Notes: generated by a model not told the origin, from the letters alone. Numbered from the stretch's first letter, positions 35,888-44,467 are shown. The stretch: DNA of 64,000 nt from Fimbriimonadaceae bacterium (GCA_019454125.1 CP075365.1:1-64000), one strand, 5' to 3'. A program made the numbers and translations.

Positions 35888-37221
35888 CGGCGACCCTTCG
35901 CTACCAGGCGTCGCTGGCCGACAAGGTCGTTCCGGCGCTTCCCGCAGGCGAACCAGATTGGCTCGCCCAGCTACGCCGGCAAGCCCTGGGGGCCCATCGG
36001 GAGATCGGGGTGCCGACTCCAAAGCACGAGGAATGGAAGTACACCCCCCTGCGCCTGGTCGCCGAGACGAATTGGCGGGCGGGCGAGCCCGGCCCCGCCG
36101 TCTTCGACCGACCGCTCCCGCGTTACGAGGAGGAGTCCCTCCAAGTGGTGCTGGTCAACGGCCGTTTTGACCGCAATCTCTCGCTCTCCGGCGCGCCGAA
36201 GCTGCCCCCGGGCGTCGTCATCCAGAGCCTGCGGGACGCGATCCAAGAGCGGCCCGACTTCGTCTTGCCCTACCTTGCCCAAGTGAAGCCGGAGACCACC
36301 TCCGCGGTCGGGCGGGTGATCCGACCGGACGTCCACCCGTTCGCCGAGCTCAATACGGCCGCCTTCGTGGACGGGCTCTTCATTTCCCTCTCGCGGGAAG
36401 CTACCGTCGACCAGCTCATCGAGATCGTGCACGTGGCGACCGGCGAGGGCCAAGCTTTCTTTCCCCGCCTCCTGGTCGTGGCCGAGACTGGTTCTTCGGC
36501 CCGGATTGTCGAAAGCTACATTGCCCATGGCACGGAGCGGACGCTGACGCTGCCCGTCACTGAAGTCGTCGTGCGCGAGGGCGCGAACATAGAGCACGTC
36601 CGGGTTCAGGACGAGAGTGTGGACAGCGTCCACATCGCCTCTTGGCAGACGGCCCAATCCCGAGACAGCTCGTACCACTCCTACAACGTTTGCTTTGGAG
36701 GCTCGATCGCCCGCGTCGACCAAGGCATCTGGCTTGGGGGCGAAGGGACGACCACCCGCCTCGACGGCGTGGTCTGTGCCGACGGCGGCCAGCACATCGA
36801 CAACCACACGCGGCTGGACCATGCCTTCCCGAACGGCAACTCGTTCGAGGTCTATAAGCAAGTCGTCGACGACGAGGCGACGGTCGTCTTCAACGGCAAG
36901 ATCTTCGTCCACCAAGATGCCCAGAAGACGGACGCGAAGCAGACGAACCAAGCCCTGCTCCTCAGTCCCCGCGCCACGATCGACTCCAAGCCGCAGCTCG
37001 AGATCTTCGCCGACGACGTGAAATGCACGCACGGGGCGACGGTCGGCCAGCTGGAGGACCTTCCGCTCTTCTACATGCGCTCCCGAGGGATCCCCAAGGC
37101 GCAGGCAGAAGCCGTACTGGTCTACGCCTTTGCGGCGGAAGTCATGGAGCTGATCTCGATGGATTCTGTTCGGCAGGCACTGGAGCGCCGACTGTACGAA
37201 AAGCTCGGGATCAGCGACTGA
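35884..37221 (+). CDS. sufD: Fe-S cluster assembly scaffold subunit SufD
   Basis: The N-terminal PKHEEWKYTPLRLVAETNWR separates SufD from SufB. The beta-helix core (TLPVTEVVVREGANIEHVRV, DNHTRLDHAFPNGNSFEVYK) and the end KCTHGATVGQLEDLPLFYMR follow, 445 residues. It works with SufB and SufC as the scaffold. sufB, sufS and sufU are not next to it, which is unusual because they are normally in one operon. Confidence 0.94.
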   Translation: MTATLRYQASLADKVVPALPAGEPDWLAQLRRQALGAHREIGVPTPKHEEWKYTPLRLVAETNWRAGEPGPAVFDRPLPRYEEESLQVVLVNGRFDRNLSLSGAPKLPPGVVIQSLRDAIQERPDFVLPYLAQVKPETTSAVGRVIRPDVHPFAELNTAAFVDGLFISLSREATVDQLIEIVHVATGEGQAFFPRLLVVAETGSSARIVESYIAHGTERTLTLPVTEVVVREGANIEHVRVQDESVDSVHIASWQTAQSRDSSYHSYNVCFGGSIARVDQGIWLGGEGTTTRLDGVVCADGGQHIDNHTRLDHAFPNGNSFEVYKQVVDDEATVVFNGKIFVHQDAQKTDAKQTNQALLLSPRATIDSKPQLEIFADDVKCTHGATVGQLEDLPLFYMRSRGIPKAQAEAVLVYAFAAEVMELISMDSVRQALERRLYEKLGISD

Positions 37222-37288
37222 GGAAAGGCTCACGGACCTTTCGTGGCGGCCGCGACGTCCAACTATGGATAATAATGGGGCAGAACGC

Positions 37289-37379
37289 GGACAGATGGCT
37301 GAGTGGACGAAAGCGCCCGCCTGCTAAGTGGGTAGGGGATTATATCCCCTCTCGGGTTCGAATCCCGATCTGTCCGCCA
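37289..37379 (+). tRNA. tRNA-Ser (anticodon GCT)
   Basis: The acceptor GGACAGA (37289-37295) pairs with TCTGTCC, followed by G and an encoded CCA. The anticodon loop CTGCTAA in the stem CCGCC/GTGGG-type region gives GCT. A long variable arm (AGGGGATTATATCCCCT) confirms class II. GATAAT at 37268-37273 is a likely -10 box. Confidence 0.95.
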
Positions 37380-37388
37380 GATTTTCGT

Positions 37389-38414
37389 ATGCACGGCCGA
37401 GCCCTTCTCCTGATCGGAACGCTCCTGGCCGTCGTCACGGCGCCGGGCCAGACCCTGGAGGGCTACATGAAGCTCCGCCGCCAGTACGGGATCGAGCAGG
37501 CCGCAGACCCGGACGCCTTGACGAGCTTCGTCGGGCGAAAGGTCCTCGAAGTCCGCGGCACCGTGAACGGTGTCGTCGGCGGCCCCGACGGCTCCAAACT
37601 CCTGATCCTCTCGGGCTCGAGCGGCCAGATCTTTGTGAAGTCGGACGCGCCGCCCAACTGGCTGGTCGGGAACTCCACCCCTGCCCGGCTGCTGATCGAA
37701 GCGAAGCGGGCCACGGAATCGGGAATGCTCGAAGCCACCCTGCTCGGAGCGGCCACCGAGGGCCAGGTCGCGGCAAAGGAAGCCGCCGCACGGCCCAAGC
37801 CGACCGCTGCGCCGGCCCGAGGCAAAGGCTCCACCACTTCGCGTAAGGGTGGCCGGCCCTCGCCGATCCCGGGTGACATCCCGTCCACGGGCGTCCCCCG
37901 AGCCACCGCTTCCCCCGCGAACCTTTCGCCCAGCCTGGCGCAGCTCGTGCCGGCCTACACGAATTTTGCAAAGAGGATGAACCCGCGCCTGGGCGACGCA
38001 AAGGCCCGCCAGATCGCCGAAGGCATCCTCGCCATGAGCGCCCACTTTGGCGTGGACGCCCGGCTCATCGTGGCCATTATCGTCGCGGAGAGCACGTTCG
38101 ACCCGAACGAGACCAGCCACGCAGGCGCGATGGGCCTCGGGCAGCTTATGCCGGGAACCGCCAAGATGCTGGGGGTCAGCAACGCGTACGACACGGACCA
38201 GAACATCTATGGCACCGTCAAGCTGATGCGCGACCACTTGGACACCTATACGGCCAAGACGGGCGACGACTTCGAGGGCCTTGTGCTCGCCCTGGCCGCC
38301 TACAACGCCGGGCCGGGAGCGGTCCGCAAGCACGGCGGCGTGCCGCCCTATCAAGAAACCCAGCGCTACGTGCGCAAGGTCATTGCGATCTACCGCCAGC
38401 TCTGCGCGAAGTAG
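37389..38414 (+). CDS. Secreted lytic transglycosylase (SLT, Slt70/MltE-like C-terminal domain)
   Basis: The signal peptide (LLIGTLLAVVTAPGQT) is followed by an OB-like domain (about 45-125: VGRKVLEVRGTVNGVVGG, PARLLIEAKRA), a Pro/Ser-rich linker and the SLT domain at about 200-340. The catalytic Glu is in LIVAIIVAESTFDPNETSHA, followed by GAMGLGQLMPGTAKMLG and ALAAYNAGPGAVRKHGG. It cleaves peptidoglycan glycan strands. The ATG is 9 bases after the tRNA-Ser 3' end, so the tRNA promoter may also serve this gene. Confidence 0.9.
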   Translation: MHGRALLLIGTLLAVVTAPGQTLEGYMKLRRQYGIEQAADPDALTSFVGRKVLEVRGTVNGVVGGPDGSKLLILSGSSGQIFVKSDAPPNWLVGNSTPARLLIEAKRATESGMLEATLLGAATEGQVAAKEAAARPKPTAAPARGKGSTTSRKGGRPSPIPGDIPSTGVPRATASPANLSPSLAQLVPAYTNFAKRMNPRLGDAKARQIAEGILAMSAHFGVDARLIVAIIVAESTFDPNETSHAGAMGLGQLMPGTAKMLGVSNAYDTDQNIYGTVKLMRDHLDTYTAKTGDDFEGLVLALAAYNAGPGAVRKHGGVPPYQETQRYVRKVIAIYRQLCAK

Positions 38415-38420
38415 GGGCCC

Positions 38421-38891
38421 CTAGAAAAGCTGGCCCTGCTCCTTGTGCCCGTGCGGGAGGACTGTCCCGTCTCCCATGATGTGCCACACCTCGTGGCCCC
38501 GTTCCACGAGCACAGGCGTGACGAGGCGCCCACGGTGGCAGGAATCGGGCGAGAGGCACCCGCACAGGAGGCACGGAACGCCCGGCAGCCCCTCCAAGAC
38601 GGCCACCCCCTCGGCAAAGACGCTTGAAGCGCGGATCTTCTCGTAGTCAGGGCGTCCGTCCGTCTGCAAGGCCGGGTCGTTGGGCTTCCCTCCGAGTTCG
38701 CGGCCCAGAAAGACGTAGGCGAGCCCAGCTGCCTCGGCCAAGCTTCGGAGAGTGTCCCGACGGAAATCGGGCGAGTGGCGGGAGAAAGGGTTGGTCCGCA
38801 CGTCCACCAGGTGGGTGACGGAGTGCGCCGTCAGTCGCGCCAGAGTCCGTTCCCAGCTCTGGTTGCCATATCCGACGGTCAAGACCTTCAT
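38421..38891 (-). CDS. DUF488 family protein
   Basis: This 156-residue protein has the family marks VLTVGYGNQSWERTLARL, HLVDVRTNPFSRHSPDFRR, FLGRELGGKP and the Cys-containing CLLCGCLSPDSCHRGRLV. The biochemical role of DUF488 is unresolved; some members sit near DNA repair genes. It is divergent from csaA, with only 20 bases between the two starts, and TATTCT lies 8 bases before its ATG. Confidence 0.88.
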   Translation of the reverse strand: MKVLTVGYGNQSWERTLARLTAHSVTHLVDVRTNPFSRHSPDFRRDTLRSLAEAAGLAYVFLGRELGGKPNDPALQTDGRPDYEKIRASSVFAEGVAVLEGLPGVPCLLCGCLSPDSCHRGRLVTPVLVERGHEVWHIMGDGTVLPHGHKEQGQLF

Positions 38892-38899
38892 TCCTCGTC

Positions 38900-38905
38900 A
38901 GAATA
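38900..38905 (-). promoter_or_regulatory. -10 box 8 bases before DUF488 gene
   Basis: Minus-strand TATTCT precedes the ATG by 8 bases in a 20-base divergent spacer shared with csaA. A GAGGA just before the ATG could instead be a ribosome site. Confidence 0.4.
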
Positions 38906-38911
38906 CGTCTG

Positions 38912-39247
38912 ATGGAAACGGTAAGTTGGGATGAGTTCGCAAAGGTCGAGGCCCGGGTCGGGACGGTCGTGCGGGCGGAGCCCTTTCCTGAAGCGCGCAA
39001 ACCGGCGGTCAAGCTCTGGGTGGACTTTGGAGAGCTCGGCGTCTTGGCCTCTTCGGCCCAACTCACGGTCCACTATACGCCCGAGTCGCTGGTGGGGCGA
39101 CAGGTCGTCGGCGTCTTGAACCTCGGGCCGCGCCGGATCGCCGGGTTCGAAAGCCAGTTCCTTACGACCGGGTTTCCGGACAGCGACGGGGCGGTCGTGC
39201 TTTGCGTGCCGGACAAGCCCGTGCCGAACGGGGCAAAGTTCTTCTAG
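38912..39247 (+). CDS. csaA: CsaA-type tRNA-binding domain protein
   Basis: The 111 residues are one tRNA_bind OB fold: FAKVEARVGTVVRAEPFPEA, KLWVDFGELG and VVGVLNLGPRRIAGFESQFL. CsaA has been described as a chaperone-like, tRNA-binding dimer. The stop overlaps the convergent A-type carrier gene (CTAG). Confidence 0.9.
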   Translation: METVSWDEFAKVEARVGTVVRAEPFPEARKPAVKLWVDFGELGVLASSAQLTVHYTPESLVGRQVVGVLNLGPRRIAGFESQFLTTGFPDSDGAVVLCVPDKPVPNGAKFF

Positions 39248-39594
39248 GATGCCTCTTCGGCCTTGGGCGTGAAGCTGGTTCCGCACCCGCACGAGCGGGC
39301 GGCGTTGGGGTTTTCAAACGAGAACCCGCCCGTCAGCAAGTTGCCCGTCCAGACCAGCTTCGCCCCTTGCAGGAACTCGGCCGAGCGAGGGTCGCAGAGC
39401 AGGGTCACGCCCGCCAACTCAAGCACGAGGTCGCTTTCGCGCGCCGCTTCTTCCGGCCGCACGACGTATTCCAGGCCCGAGCACCCGCCCCCTTTCACCC
39501 CGACCCGGAGGAAGGCGACGCCCTTGCGCCCAGCCGCACGCACAAGCTCTGCCGCGGCGCGCTCCTCGATCTCAAGGGGGAATGGGGTCGTCAT
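39244..39594 (-). CDS. A-type Fe-S carrier (IscA/ErpA/HesB)
   Basis: The three cysteines are in VGVKGGGCSGLEYVV and SCGCGTSF, at the usual positions for a 116-residue A-type carrier. GGFSFENPNAARSCGCG is the family end. It passes Fe-S clusters to apoproteins. It follows sufT by 10 bases on the same strand, so the two form a small Fe-S unit. Confidence 0.93.
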   Translation of the reverse strand: MTTPFPLEIEERAAAELVRAAGRKGVAFLRVGVKGGGCSGLEYVVRPEEAARESDLVLELAGVTLLCDPRSAEFLQGAKLVWTGNLLTGGFSFENPNAARSCGCGTSFTPKAEEAS

Positions 39595-39603
39595 GCGATG
39601 CTC

Positions 39604-39963
39604 TTACCAGTAAAGGCCCAGCTCTAGGCGGATGTGTTCCGGGATTCGGTCGATCGTGAAGGGCGGGTCCCAGACCAGTTCGAGGTTCGCACTTCGGACG
39701 CCCGGTGTGCTCCGGACGGCCTGCTCGACCTCGCCGGGAAGCGTCCCGGCAACGGGACAGGCCGGGCTCGTCAAGGTCATCTTGATGTCGACCGTGGCAT
39801 CGTCGTGGACCATCACCGAATAGATCAACCCGAGGTCGTAGACGTTGACCGGGATTTCCGGGTCGTAGACCTGGCGGATAGATTCGATGACGTCCCCTTC
39901 GAGGATCGACTTCGCGATCGGGTTGAGCGGGGGTGCCTTCGTGGGCGGGATTTTTTCCGGCAC
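39604..39963 (-). CDS. sufT: SufT-like MIP18/DUF59 Fe-S maturation protein
   Basis: The DUF59 core is VYDPEIPVNVYDLGLIYSVM, then MTLTSPACPVAGTLPGEVEQ with the conserved Cys, and WDPPFTIDRIPEHIRLELG. Family members help Fe-S protein maturation. I chose GTG at 39963 because TACTAT lies 8 bases upstream; a TTG at 39972 would overlap that box. The A-type carrier follows directly. Confidence 0.9.
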   Translation of the reverse strand: MPEKIPPTKAPPLNPIAKSILEGDVIESIRQVYDPEIPVNVYDLGLIYSVMVHDDATVDIKMTLTSPACPVAGTLPGEVEQAVRSTPGVRSANLELVWDPPFTIDRIPEHIRLELGLYW

Positions 39964-39971
39964 TCCTTCCA

Positions 39972-39977
39972 ATAGTA
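39972..39977 (-). promoter_or_regulatory. -10 box 8 bases before sufT
   Basis: Minus-strand TACTAT, eight bases (with GGAAGGA), then GTG. It borders the candidate plus-strand RNA, so the two transcripts would start back to back. Confidence 0.4.
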
Positions 39978-39990
39978 CGCCCCGGGCGAA

Positions 39991-40172
39991 GCGTTCTCAC
40001 ACCGGCCAGGCCAAACCCGAGCAAAAAGACCTTGTGCAACCCTGTTGCCGCCGATTCGTGCTCCCGAGAATCCTTGCAGAGCTACCGAAAAGGCAGCCAC
40101 GAGACTTGCCGAGGGCAAGACGCAAGCGAGATAGGGTTCGGGCGACCTCCAACGAGAGGCGCCCATTTTTTT
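39991..40172 (+). ncRNA. Candidate rod-shaped small RNA (6S-like fold)
   Basis: The sufT-lipB gap holds no gene, yet the plus strand ends in a hairpin plus seven T. Five short helices nest in order: 39991-39998 with 40154-40162, 40014-40018 with 40134-40138, 40031-40036 with 40121-40126, 40045-40049 with 40114-40118, and 40056-40060 with 40098-40102. They form one long interrupted rod with an asymmetric central loop, the general shape of 6S RNA. No SRP, tmRNA or RNase P signature is seen. The promoter was not found with certainty (AATAGT at 39971-39976 is near). Confidence 0.4.
40140..40172 (+). terminator. Rho-independent terminator on the plus strand
   Basis: GGGCGACCTC pairs with GAGGCGCCC (one bulge) around a short loop, and ATTTTTTT follows at 40165-40172. 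No plus-strand protein gene ends here, and the minus strand lacks a T run after the stem. Confidence 0.65.
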
Positions 40173-40185
40173 CGCCACGGCACGC

Positions 40186-40827
40186 CTAGAAGAAGACACT
40201 CTGGAAGGCGTCGCGGAGCGGGGCCTTGTAGTCTTCCACCGTCACCCTGCGGCCCGTCGCCTCGGTTAAGGAGGTGACCCCGTAACCCGGGATGCCACAC
40301 GGCACGATGAGGTCGAAGAGGGAAAGATCGTTCTCGACATTGACCGCGATCCCGTGGGTGCTGACCCATCTTCGCACCTTCACGCCGATCGCAGCGATCT
40401 TGCGGGGCTCTCCCTCCACCTGCACCCAAACCCCGGTGTGCGGCGGGAACCGGTACCCCTCGAGGCCATAGGCGGCCAAGCTGCGGATGACAACCTCCTC
40501 GAGGTCGCGAAGCCACTTGTGCAGGTCACGCCCATGCTGGGCGACGTCGAAGACGGGATAGGCGACAAGCTGCCCGGGGCCGTGGAAGGTGACGTCCCCT
40601 CCCCGGTCCACTCGCTCGACCGCAATGCCCCTACGGGCGAACTCTTGCGGCGGGACGAGCAGATTCTCCAAGTGGTGACTGGCCCCGAGGGTCACGACCG
40701 GGTCGTGCTCGACCAGGAAGAGCGTGTCTTGCCGGAAGGGCTCCGCCGCCCGCCGTTGCTCTTCCCAGGCCGCAAGAAACCCCATGCGGCCGAGGTCCAC
40801 GACGTGCAGGGCCGTTGCGTCAGCCAA
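40186..40827 (-). CDS. lipB: Octanoyl-[ACP]:protein N-octanoyltransferase LipB
   Basis: LipB moves octanoyl from ACP to lipoyl domains. The motif VDRGGDVTFHGPGQLVAYPV, the lysine in RKIAAIGVKVRRWVSTHG and the catalytic Cys in FDLIVPCGIPGYGVTSL are present, 213 residues. It overlaps lon by 8 bases. Downstream LipA would use Fe-S clusters, in line with the nearby SUF genes. Confidence 0.96.
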   Translation of the reverse strand: MADATALHVVDLGRMGFLAAWEEQRRAAEPFRQDTLFLVEHDPVVTLGASHHLENLLVPPQEFARRGIAVERVDRGGDVTFHGPGQLVAYPVFDVAQHGRDLHKWLRDLEEVVIRSLAAYGLEGYRFPPHTGVWVQVEGEPRKIAAIGVKVRRWVSTHGIAVNVENDLSLFDLIVPCGIPGYGVTSLTEATGRRVTVEDYKAPLRDAFQSVFF

Positions 40828-43174
40828 GGGCGATCGCCAGAGCTTCCTCCGCCGTCGCCACGGGGTGGAACTCGATGTCTTTCCGCACGCTCTCGGGCAG
40901 GTCGTCCAAGTCCCGGAGGTTCTCCTCCGGGAGCACGACCTTCTTGATCCCCGCGCGGTGGGCGGCGAGGATCTTCTCCCGCACCCCCCCTACCGGCAAC
41001 ACGCGGCCCCGGAGCGTGACCTCGCCCGTCATCGCCACGTCCCGCCGCACCGGCTTGCCGGTAAAGGCGCTCACCAGGGCGGTAAGGATCGTAACCCCGG
41101 CCGACGGCCCGTCCTTAGGCACCGCCCCCTCTGGCACGTGCACATGGAGGTCGCAACGGAACTCTTTATCCGGGCTGAACCGCTCTTGGTTGGCGCGGAG
41201 GTAGGTCATGGCCGTGTACGCGGACTCCTTCATGACGTCCCCCAGCGAGCCGGTGAGGCGCACTTGAGGCTGGTCGCCGAAGGGGGTTGATAGGGAGACC
41301 TCGATCGTGACGATGTCGCCCCCGTACTCGCTATAGACGAGGCCCGTCGCGACGCCGATCTCGTCCCGCTTGCCGCGGACTCCGTATCGATAGCGCGGCT
41401 TGCCGAGCAGCCTTCCCAATTGGTCCGGGGTCGCATGGACGCAGTCCGTCTCGCCCTCGGCGATCTGGCGGGCGGCCTTGCGGCAGATCGTCGCGATCTC
41501 GCGCTCGAGACCACGCACGCCGGCCTCACGGGTGTACTCCCGCACTAAGACCTCCAACGTGGCCTTCGGCACCTTGAACTGGGCCTTGGTCAACCCGTGC
41601 TCGACGAGCTTTTTCGGCACGAGGTACTTCGTCGCGATCTGGAGCTTCTCCTGCTCGGTATAGCTGGGGAAGCGGATCACCTCCATGCGGTCGCGCAGGG
41701 CGGCCGGCACGTTCTCCAGGAGGTTCGCGGTGGCGACGAACATCACGGCCGAGAGGTCGAACGGCACCTCGAGGTAGTGGTCGCTGAAGTGGGCGTTCTG
41801 CTCCGGGTCGAGAGCCTCAAGGAGGGCCGACGTGGGGTCGCCCCGGAAGTCGTAGCCCATCTTGTCGATCTCGTCCAGCATGAACACGGGGTTCCGCGTC
41901 CCGCAACTCTTCAGGCTCTGGATCAGTCGGCCCGGCATCGAGCCGATGTAAGTCCGTCGGTGGCCCCGGATCTCCGCCTCGTCGCGCACGCCGCCGAGAG
42001 AGATGCGGACGAACTGGCGGCCCAAGGATTCCGCGATGGAGCGGCCGATCGAGGTCTTGCCCACCCCGGGGGGTCCGACAAAGCAGAGGATCGGGCCGCG
42101 GAGCGACTGCGAAAGCTGGCGCACGGCGAGGAAATCGAGGATGCGGTCCTTCACCTGGGCCAGTCCGTAGTGCTCGCGCTCCAGGATCGCGGACGCCTTC
42201 CGGACGTCGATGCGATCCTCGCTGAGGATGCCCCAAGGCAGGGCCGCGAGCCAGTCCAGGTAAGTCCGGATGACCATGCCTTCCGGCGAACTGGATGGCG
42301 CCCGCTCAAGCCGTCTCAGTTCTTGGACGGCCCTGTCCAGCGTCTCGGAGTCCATGCCCGCGTCCTCAAGGCGCTGCCGGTACTCCTCGCCCTCTTCGCT
42401 CAGTACCGCCTCTCCGCCGAGCTCCTGCTGGATCGCCTTGAGCTGCTCCCGCAAGTAGTACTCACGTTGGGTCTGGCCAAGTTCGCGCTCGACCCGGGTG
42501 CGGAGCGTCGCCTGCATCTCCAACACCTGGCGCTCCTTCACGAGGATGCGGACCAGCTCCTCAAGCCTGGCCATCGCGTCGATCTCTTCCAGGAGGCCCT
42601 GCTTGACCGCGGCATTGCTCGGGAGGTGGTGGGAAAGGAGGTCGGCCAGGTAGCGGGGGTCTTCGACCGAGGCCACCGACTCCACCAGTTCCGGCGGCAC
42701 CGAGAGCCCGAGCGCCACCGCCTCTTGGAAGGTCGCGACGCATTCCCGCATCAATGCGGCGACATTGTCGCCCGTGGGCACGGGCTCTTCGATCAGGGTC
42801 AGCTCCGCATTGAACGACCCTGCTCGGTAAGTCATCTTTTCGACCCGGGCACGGGCGAGCCCGCGGAGCACGACCCGCATCGTGCCATCCGGGAGGGGCA
42901 GGACGTGGAGGACTTCGCTGAGCGTCCCCGTGCGGTAGAGGTCGTCGCCTGTGGGCTCGTCGACCCCCTGGTCCCGCTGGCCCAGCACCAGAGCCTCGCG
43001 GTCGCGCTTCAGAGCCGCCTGGAGCGCTTTGACGGACATGTCCCGGCCAATGAGGAGCGTCTGAATGACGCCAGGAAAGTGCACGGTGTCCCGAACGGGG
43101 AGGACGGGCGCTTTTGAAACGACGGCTTGGGACTGGCGTCGGGCTTTCGTTTCCGCCATCTCTTGAAAGTTCAC
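40820..43174 (-). CDS. lon: ATP-dependent protease La (LonA)
   Basis: The 784 residues include the LON substrate domain (about 20-210: VLPVRDTVHFPGVIQTLLIG), a coiled region, the AAA+ module with Walker A FVGPPGVGKTSIGRSIAESL and Walker B FMLDEIDKMG, and the S16 protease domain with catalytic Ser in VPKDGPSAGVTI and Lys in GIKKVVLPEENLRD. It degrades misfolded and regulatory proteins. Its start overlaps the stop of the GbsR-type regulator by 4 bases. Confidence 0.97.
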   Translation of the reverse strand: MNFQEMAETKARRQSQAVVSKAPVLPVRDTVHFPGVIQTLLIGRDMSVKALQAALKRDREALVLGQRDQGVDEPTGDDLYRTGTLSEVLHVLPLPDGTMRVVLRGLARARVEKMTYRAGSFNAELTLIEEPVPTGDNVAALMRECVATFQEAVALGLSVPPELVESVASVEDPRYLADLLSHHLPSNAAVKQGLLEEIDAMARLEELVRILVKERQVLEMQATLRTRVERELGQTQREYYLREQLKAIQQELGGEAVLSEEGEEYRQRLEDAGMDSETLDRAVQELRRLERAPSSSPEGMVIRTYLDWLAALPWGILSEDRIDVRKASAILEREHYGLAQVKDRILDFLAVRQLSQSLRGPILCFVGPPGVGKTSIGRSIAESLGRQFVRISLGGVRDEAEIRGHRRTYIGSMPGRLIQSLKSCGTRNPVFMLDEIDKMGYDFRGDPTSALLEALDPEQNAHFSDHYLEVPFDLSAVMFVATANLLENVPAALRDRMEVIRFPSYTEQEKLQIATKYLVPKKLVEHGLTKAQFKVPKATLEVLVREYTREAGVRGLEREIATICRKAARQIAEGETDCVHATPDQLGRLLGKPRYRYGVRGKRDEIGVATGLVYSEYGGDIVTIEVSLSTPFGDQPQVRLTGSLGDVMKESAYTAMTYLRANQERFSPDKEFRCDLHVHVPEGAVPKDGPSAGVTILTALVSAFTGKPVRRDVAMTGEVTLRGRVLPVGGVREKILAAHRAGIKKVVLPEENLRDLDDLPESVRKDIEFHPVATAEEALAIALG

Positions 43175-43737
43175 CTTACCTTCTTCATTTCAAAGCCCAG
43201 GTCGCCATCGTTCAGGAGCCGGACGGCCTGCCGAAAACCGTCGTCGGAAAGGAACACCTGGTCATAGATTCGGTCGATCGTGCCAAAGATCTCGAGGATC
43301 GCCCTCAGTCTTTCCTTAAGTTTTTCCGCTTCGCCGGATTCGTCCTCGGTCGGCACCATCGCAAGGCACTCCCGCAGGGCGTCAACGGTCGGATCGATCT
43401 CCCGCCTCTTCCGCTCACGGATCACCCGGGCGAAGACCTGGTAGACGTCAGCCTCGCTCTGATAGGTGTCCTTCCGGTCTCCCGGGTTGCGCGAGCGGCG
43501 GATGATGCCCCAGTCGACGAGATCCCGCAGGTTCATGCTCGCGTTGCCACGGCTGATGTGGAGCCTTTCGATCAGTTCCTCGACCGTGAAGGGCCGCCCG
43601 GTCAAAAGGAGCAAGGCGTGGATCTGAGCCATCGTACGGTTGATGCCCCAACTGGAGCTCATCCGCCCCCACTCAACGACGAAGCGGTCTTCGACCTCGC
43701 TCACGTCGTGGCCGGCGTCTCGATCACGTGAATCCAC
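43171..43737 (-). CDS. GbsR/MarR-type transcriptional regulator
   Basis: The N-terminal winged helix (about 15-85) reads SSSWGINRTMAQIHALLLLT, FTVEELIERLHISRGNASMN and LRDLVDWGIIRRS, the GbsR pattern. The C-terminal half is helical, with LKERLRAILEIFGTIDRIYD. It is probably co-transcribed with lon and may control it or membrane functions; the ligand is unknown. The GTG start has TAGAAT 7 bases upstream. Confidence 0.85.
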   Translation of the reverse strand: MDSRDRDAGHDVSEVEDRFVVEWGRMSSSWGINRTMAQIHALLLLTGRPFTVEELIERLHISRGNASMNLRDLVDWGIIRRSRNPGDRKDTYQSEADVYQVFARVIRERKRREIDPTVDALRECLAMVPTEDESGEAEKLKERLRAILEIFGTIDRIYDQVFLSDDGFRQAVRLLNDGDLGFEMKKVR

Positions 43738-43744
43738 TGGTGTA

Positions 43745-43754
43745 ATTCTAGACT
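43745..43754. promoter_or_regulatory. Overlapping divergent -10 boxes (GbsR-type gene and PilZ gene)
   Basis: On minus, TAGAAT (43745-43750) precedes the GTG of the regulator by 7 bases. On plus, TAGACT (43749-43754) precedes the PilZ gene. The two boxes share two bases, so the polymerases would compete. Confidence 0.4.
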
Positions 43755-43798
43755 GAAATTTGTGGCGGAACGGCTTGAGCGCGGCCCCGAATCAGCCA

Positions 43799-44464
43799 AT
43801 GATTCATACGGTGCCCCGGTATACGCCCAAGGACTTCATAGGAACGAGGCTGCGACTGCACCGGGTTAAAGACGCGGCGATCTTTAACGGTTGGCTGCGG
43901 TCCTTCTTCGGGTCTAGGGTCGAGGCGGACGTGAACGCCTCAAAGGTCCTCGAGATCGGGGACACCTTCCGAATGGAAGCGAACGGCCAAAGGGGGAACT
44001 TCATCTTCGAGGCCACACTCCAGTCGGTGGAGCAACTCGACATGGGGGCTAACGGAGTGGTCGCCGCGATCGAAGGCACGTCTGCCCGGCTCCTCGAAGC
44101 GCGGATGGTGACGCTCGTCTTGATGATCGGCCCGCAGCCCCGCTACGCCCCGACACCCCAGCCGTTCCGCATCCGTGTGACCGGCATAGACGGAATGGTC
44201 AACTCTAGCGGATCCGCACTTGAAGCGAGCCTTCTCGACGTCTCCAGCGAGGGTTTCGCCCTCTTCTCGAAGCGTGAGATCCGGCTCGGCGACACGATCC
44301 GCTTCGAGATTGCGACCCCGCTCGGCATGGTTCGAGGCGATGGCCAAGTGATGAACTGCCGGCCCGCCCCAGACCATCCCGGCTTTCACCGCGTAGGCGT
44401 GAAGGTTATCGACTTGGGGCGGCTCGATGCGCCCCGTTGGGCGAGGGTCGTCCAGGAATACTGA
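43799..44464 (+). CDS. PilZ-like domain protein, degenerate RxxxR
   Basis: The 221 residues have an N-terminal beta domain similar to YcgR_N (about 10-115) and a C-terminal PilZ-like barrel. LLDVSSEGFALFSKREIRLG holds the D-x-S-x-x-G half of the c-di-GMP motif, but the RxxxR half is not intact (PFRIRVTG). The next gene is a paralogue. A TTG at 43760, 5 bases after TAGACT, could be the true start and would add 13 residues. The binding of c-di-GMP is doubtful. Confidence 0.65.
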   Translation: MIHTVPRYTPKDFIGTRLRLHRVKDAAIFNGWLRSFFGSRVEADVNASKVLEIGDTFRMEANGQRGNFIFEATLQSVEQLDMGANGVVAAIEGTSARLLEARMVTLVLMIGPQPRYAPTPQPFRIRVTGIDGMVNSSGSALEASLLDVSSEGFALFSKREIRLGDTIRFEIATPLGMVRGDGQVMNCRPAPDHPGFHRVGVKVIDLGRLDAPRWARVVQEY

Positions 44465-44467
44465 TCC

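Noticed and set aside
37023-37388. N-terminal extension of the transglycosylase through tRNA-Ser
   Set aside because: It would translate the tRNA and the sufD end. The signal peptide begins at 37389.
39991-40172. SRP RNA or tmRNA in the sufT-lipB gap
   Set aside because: The GGAAG-type SRP tip and the tRNA-like T arm with CCA are absent. Only a generic 6S-like rod remains.
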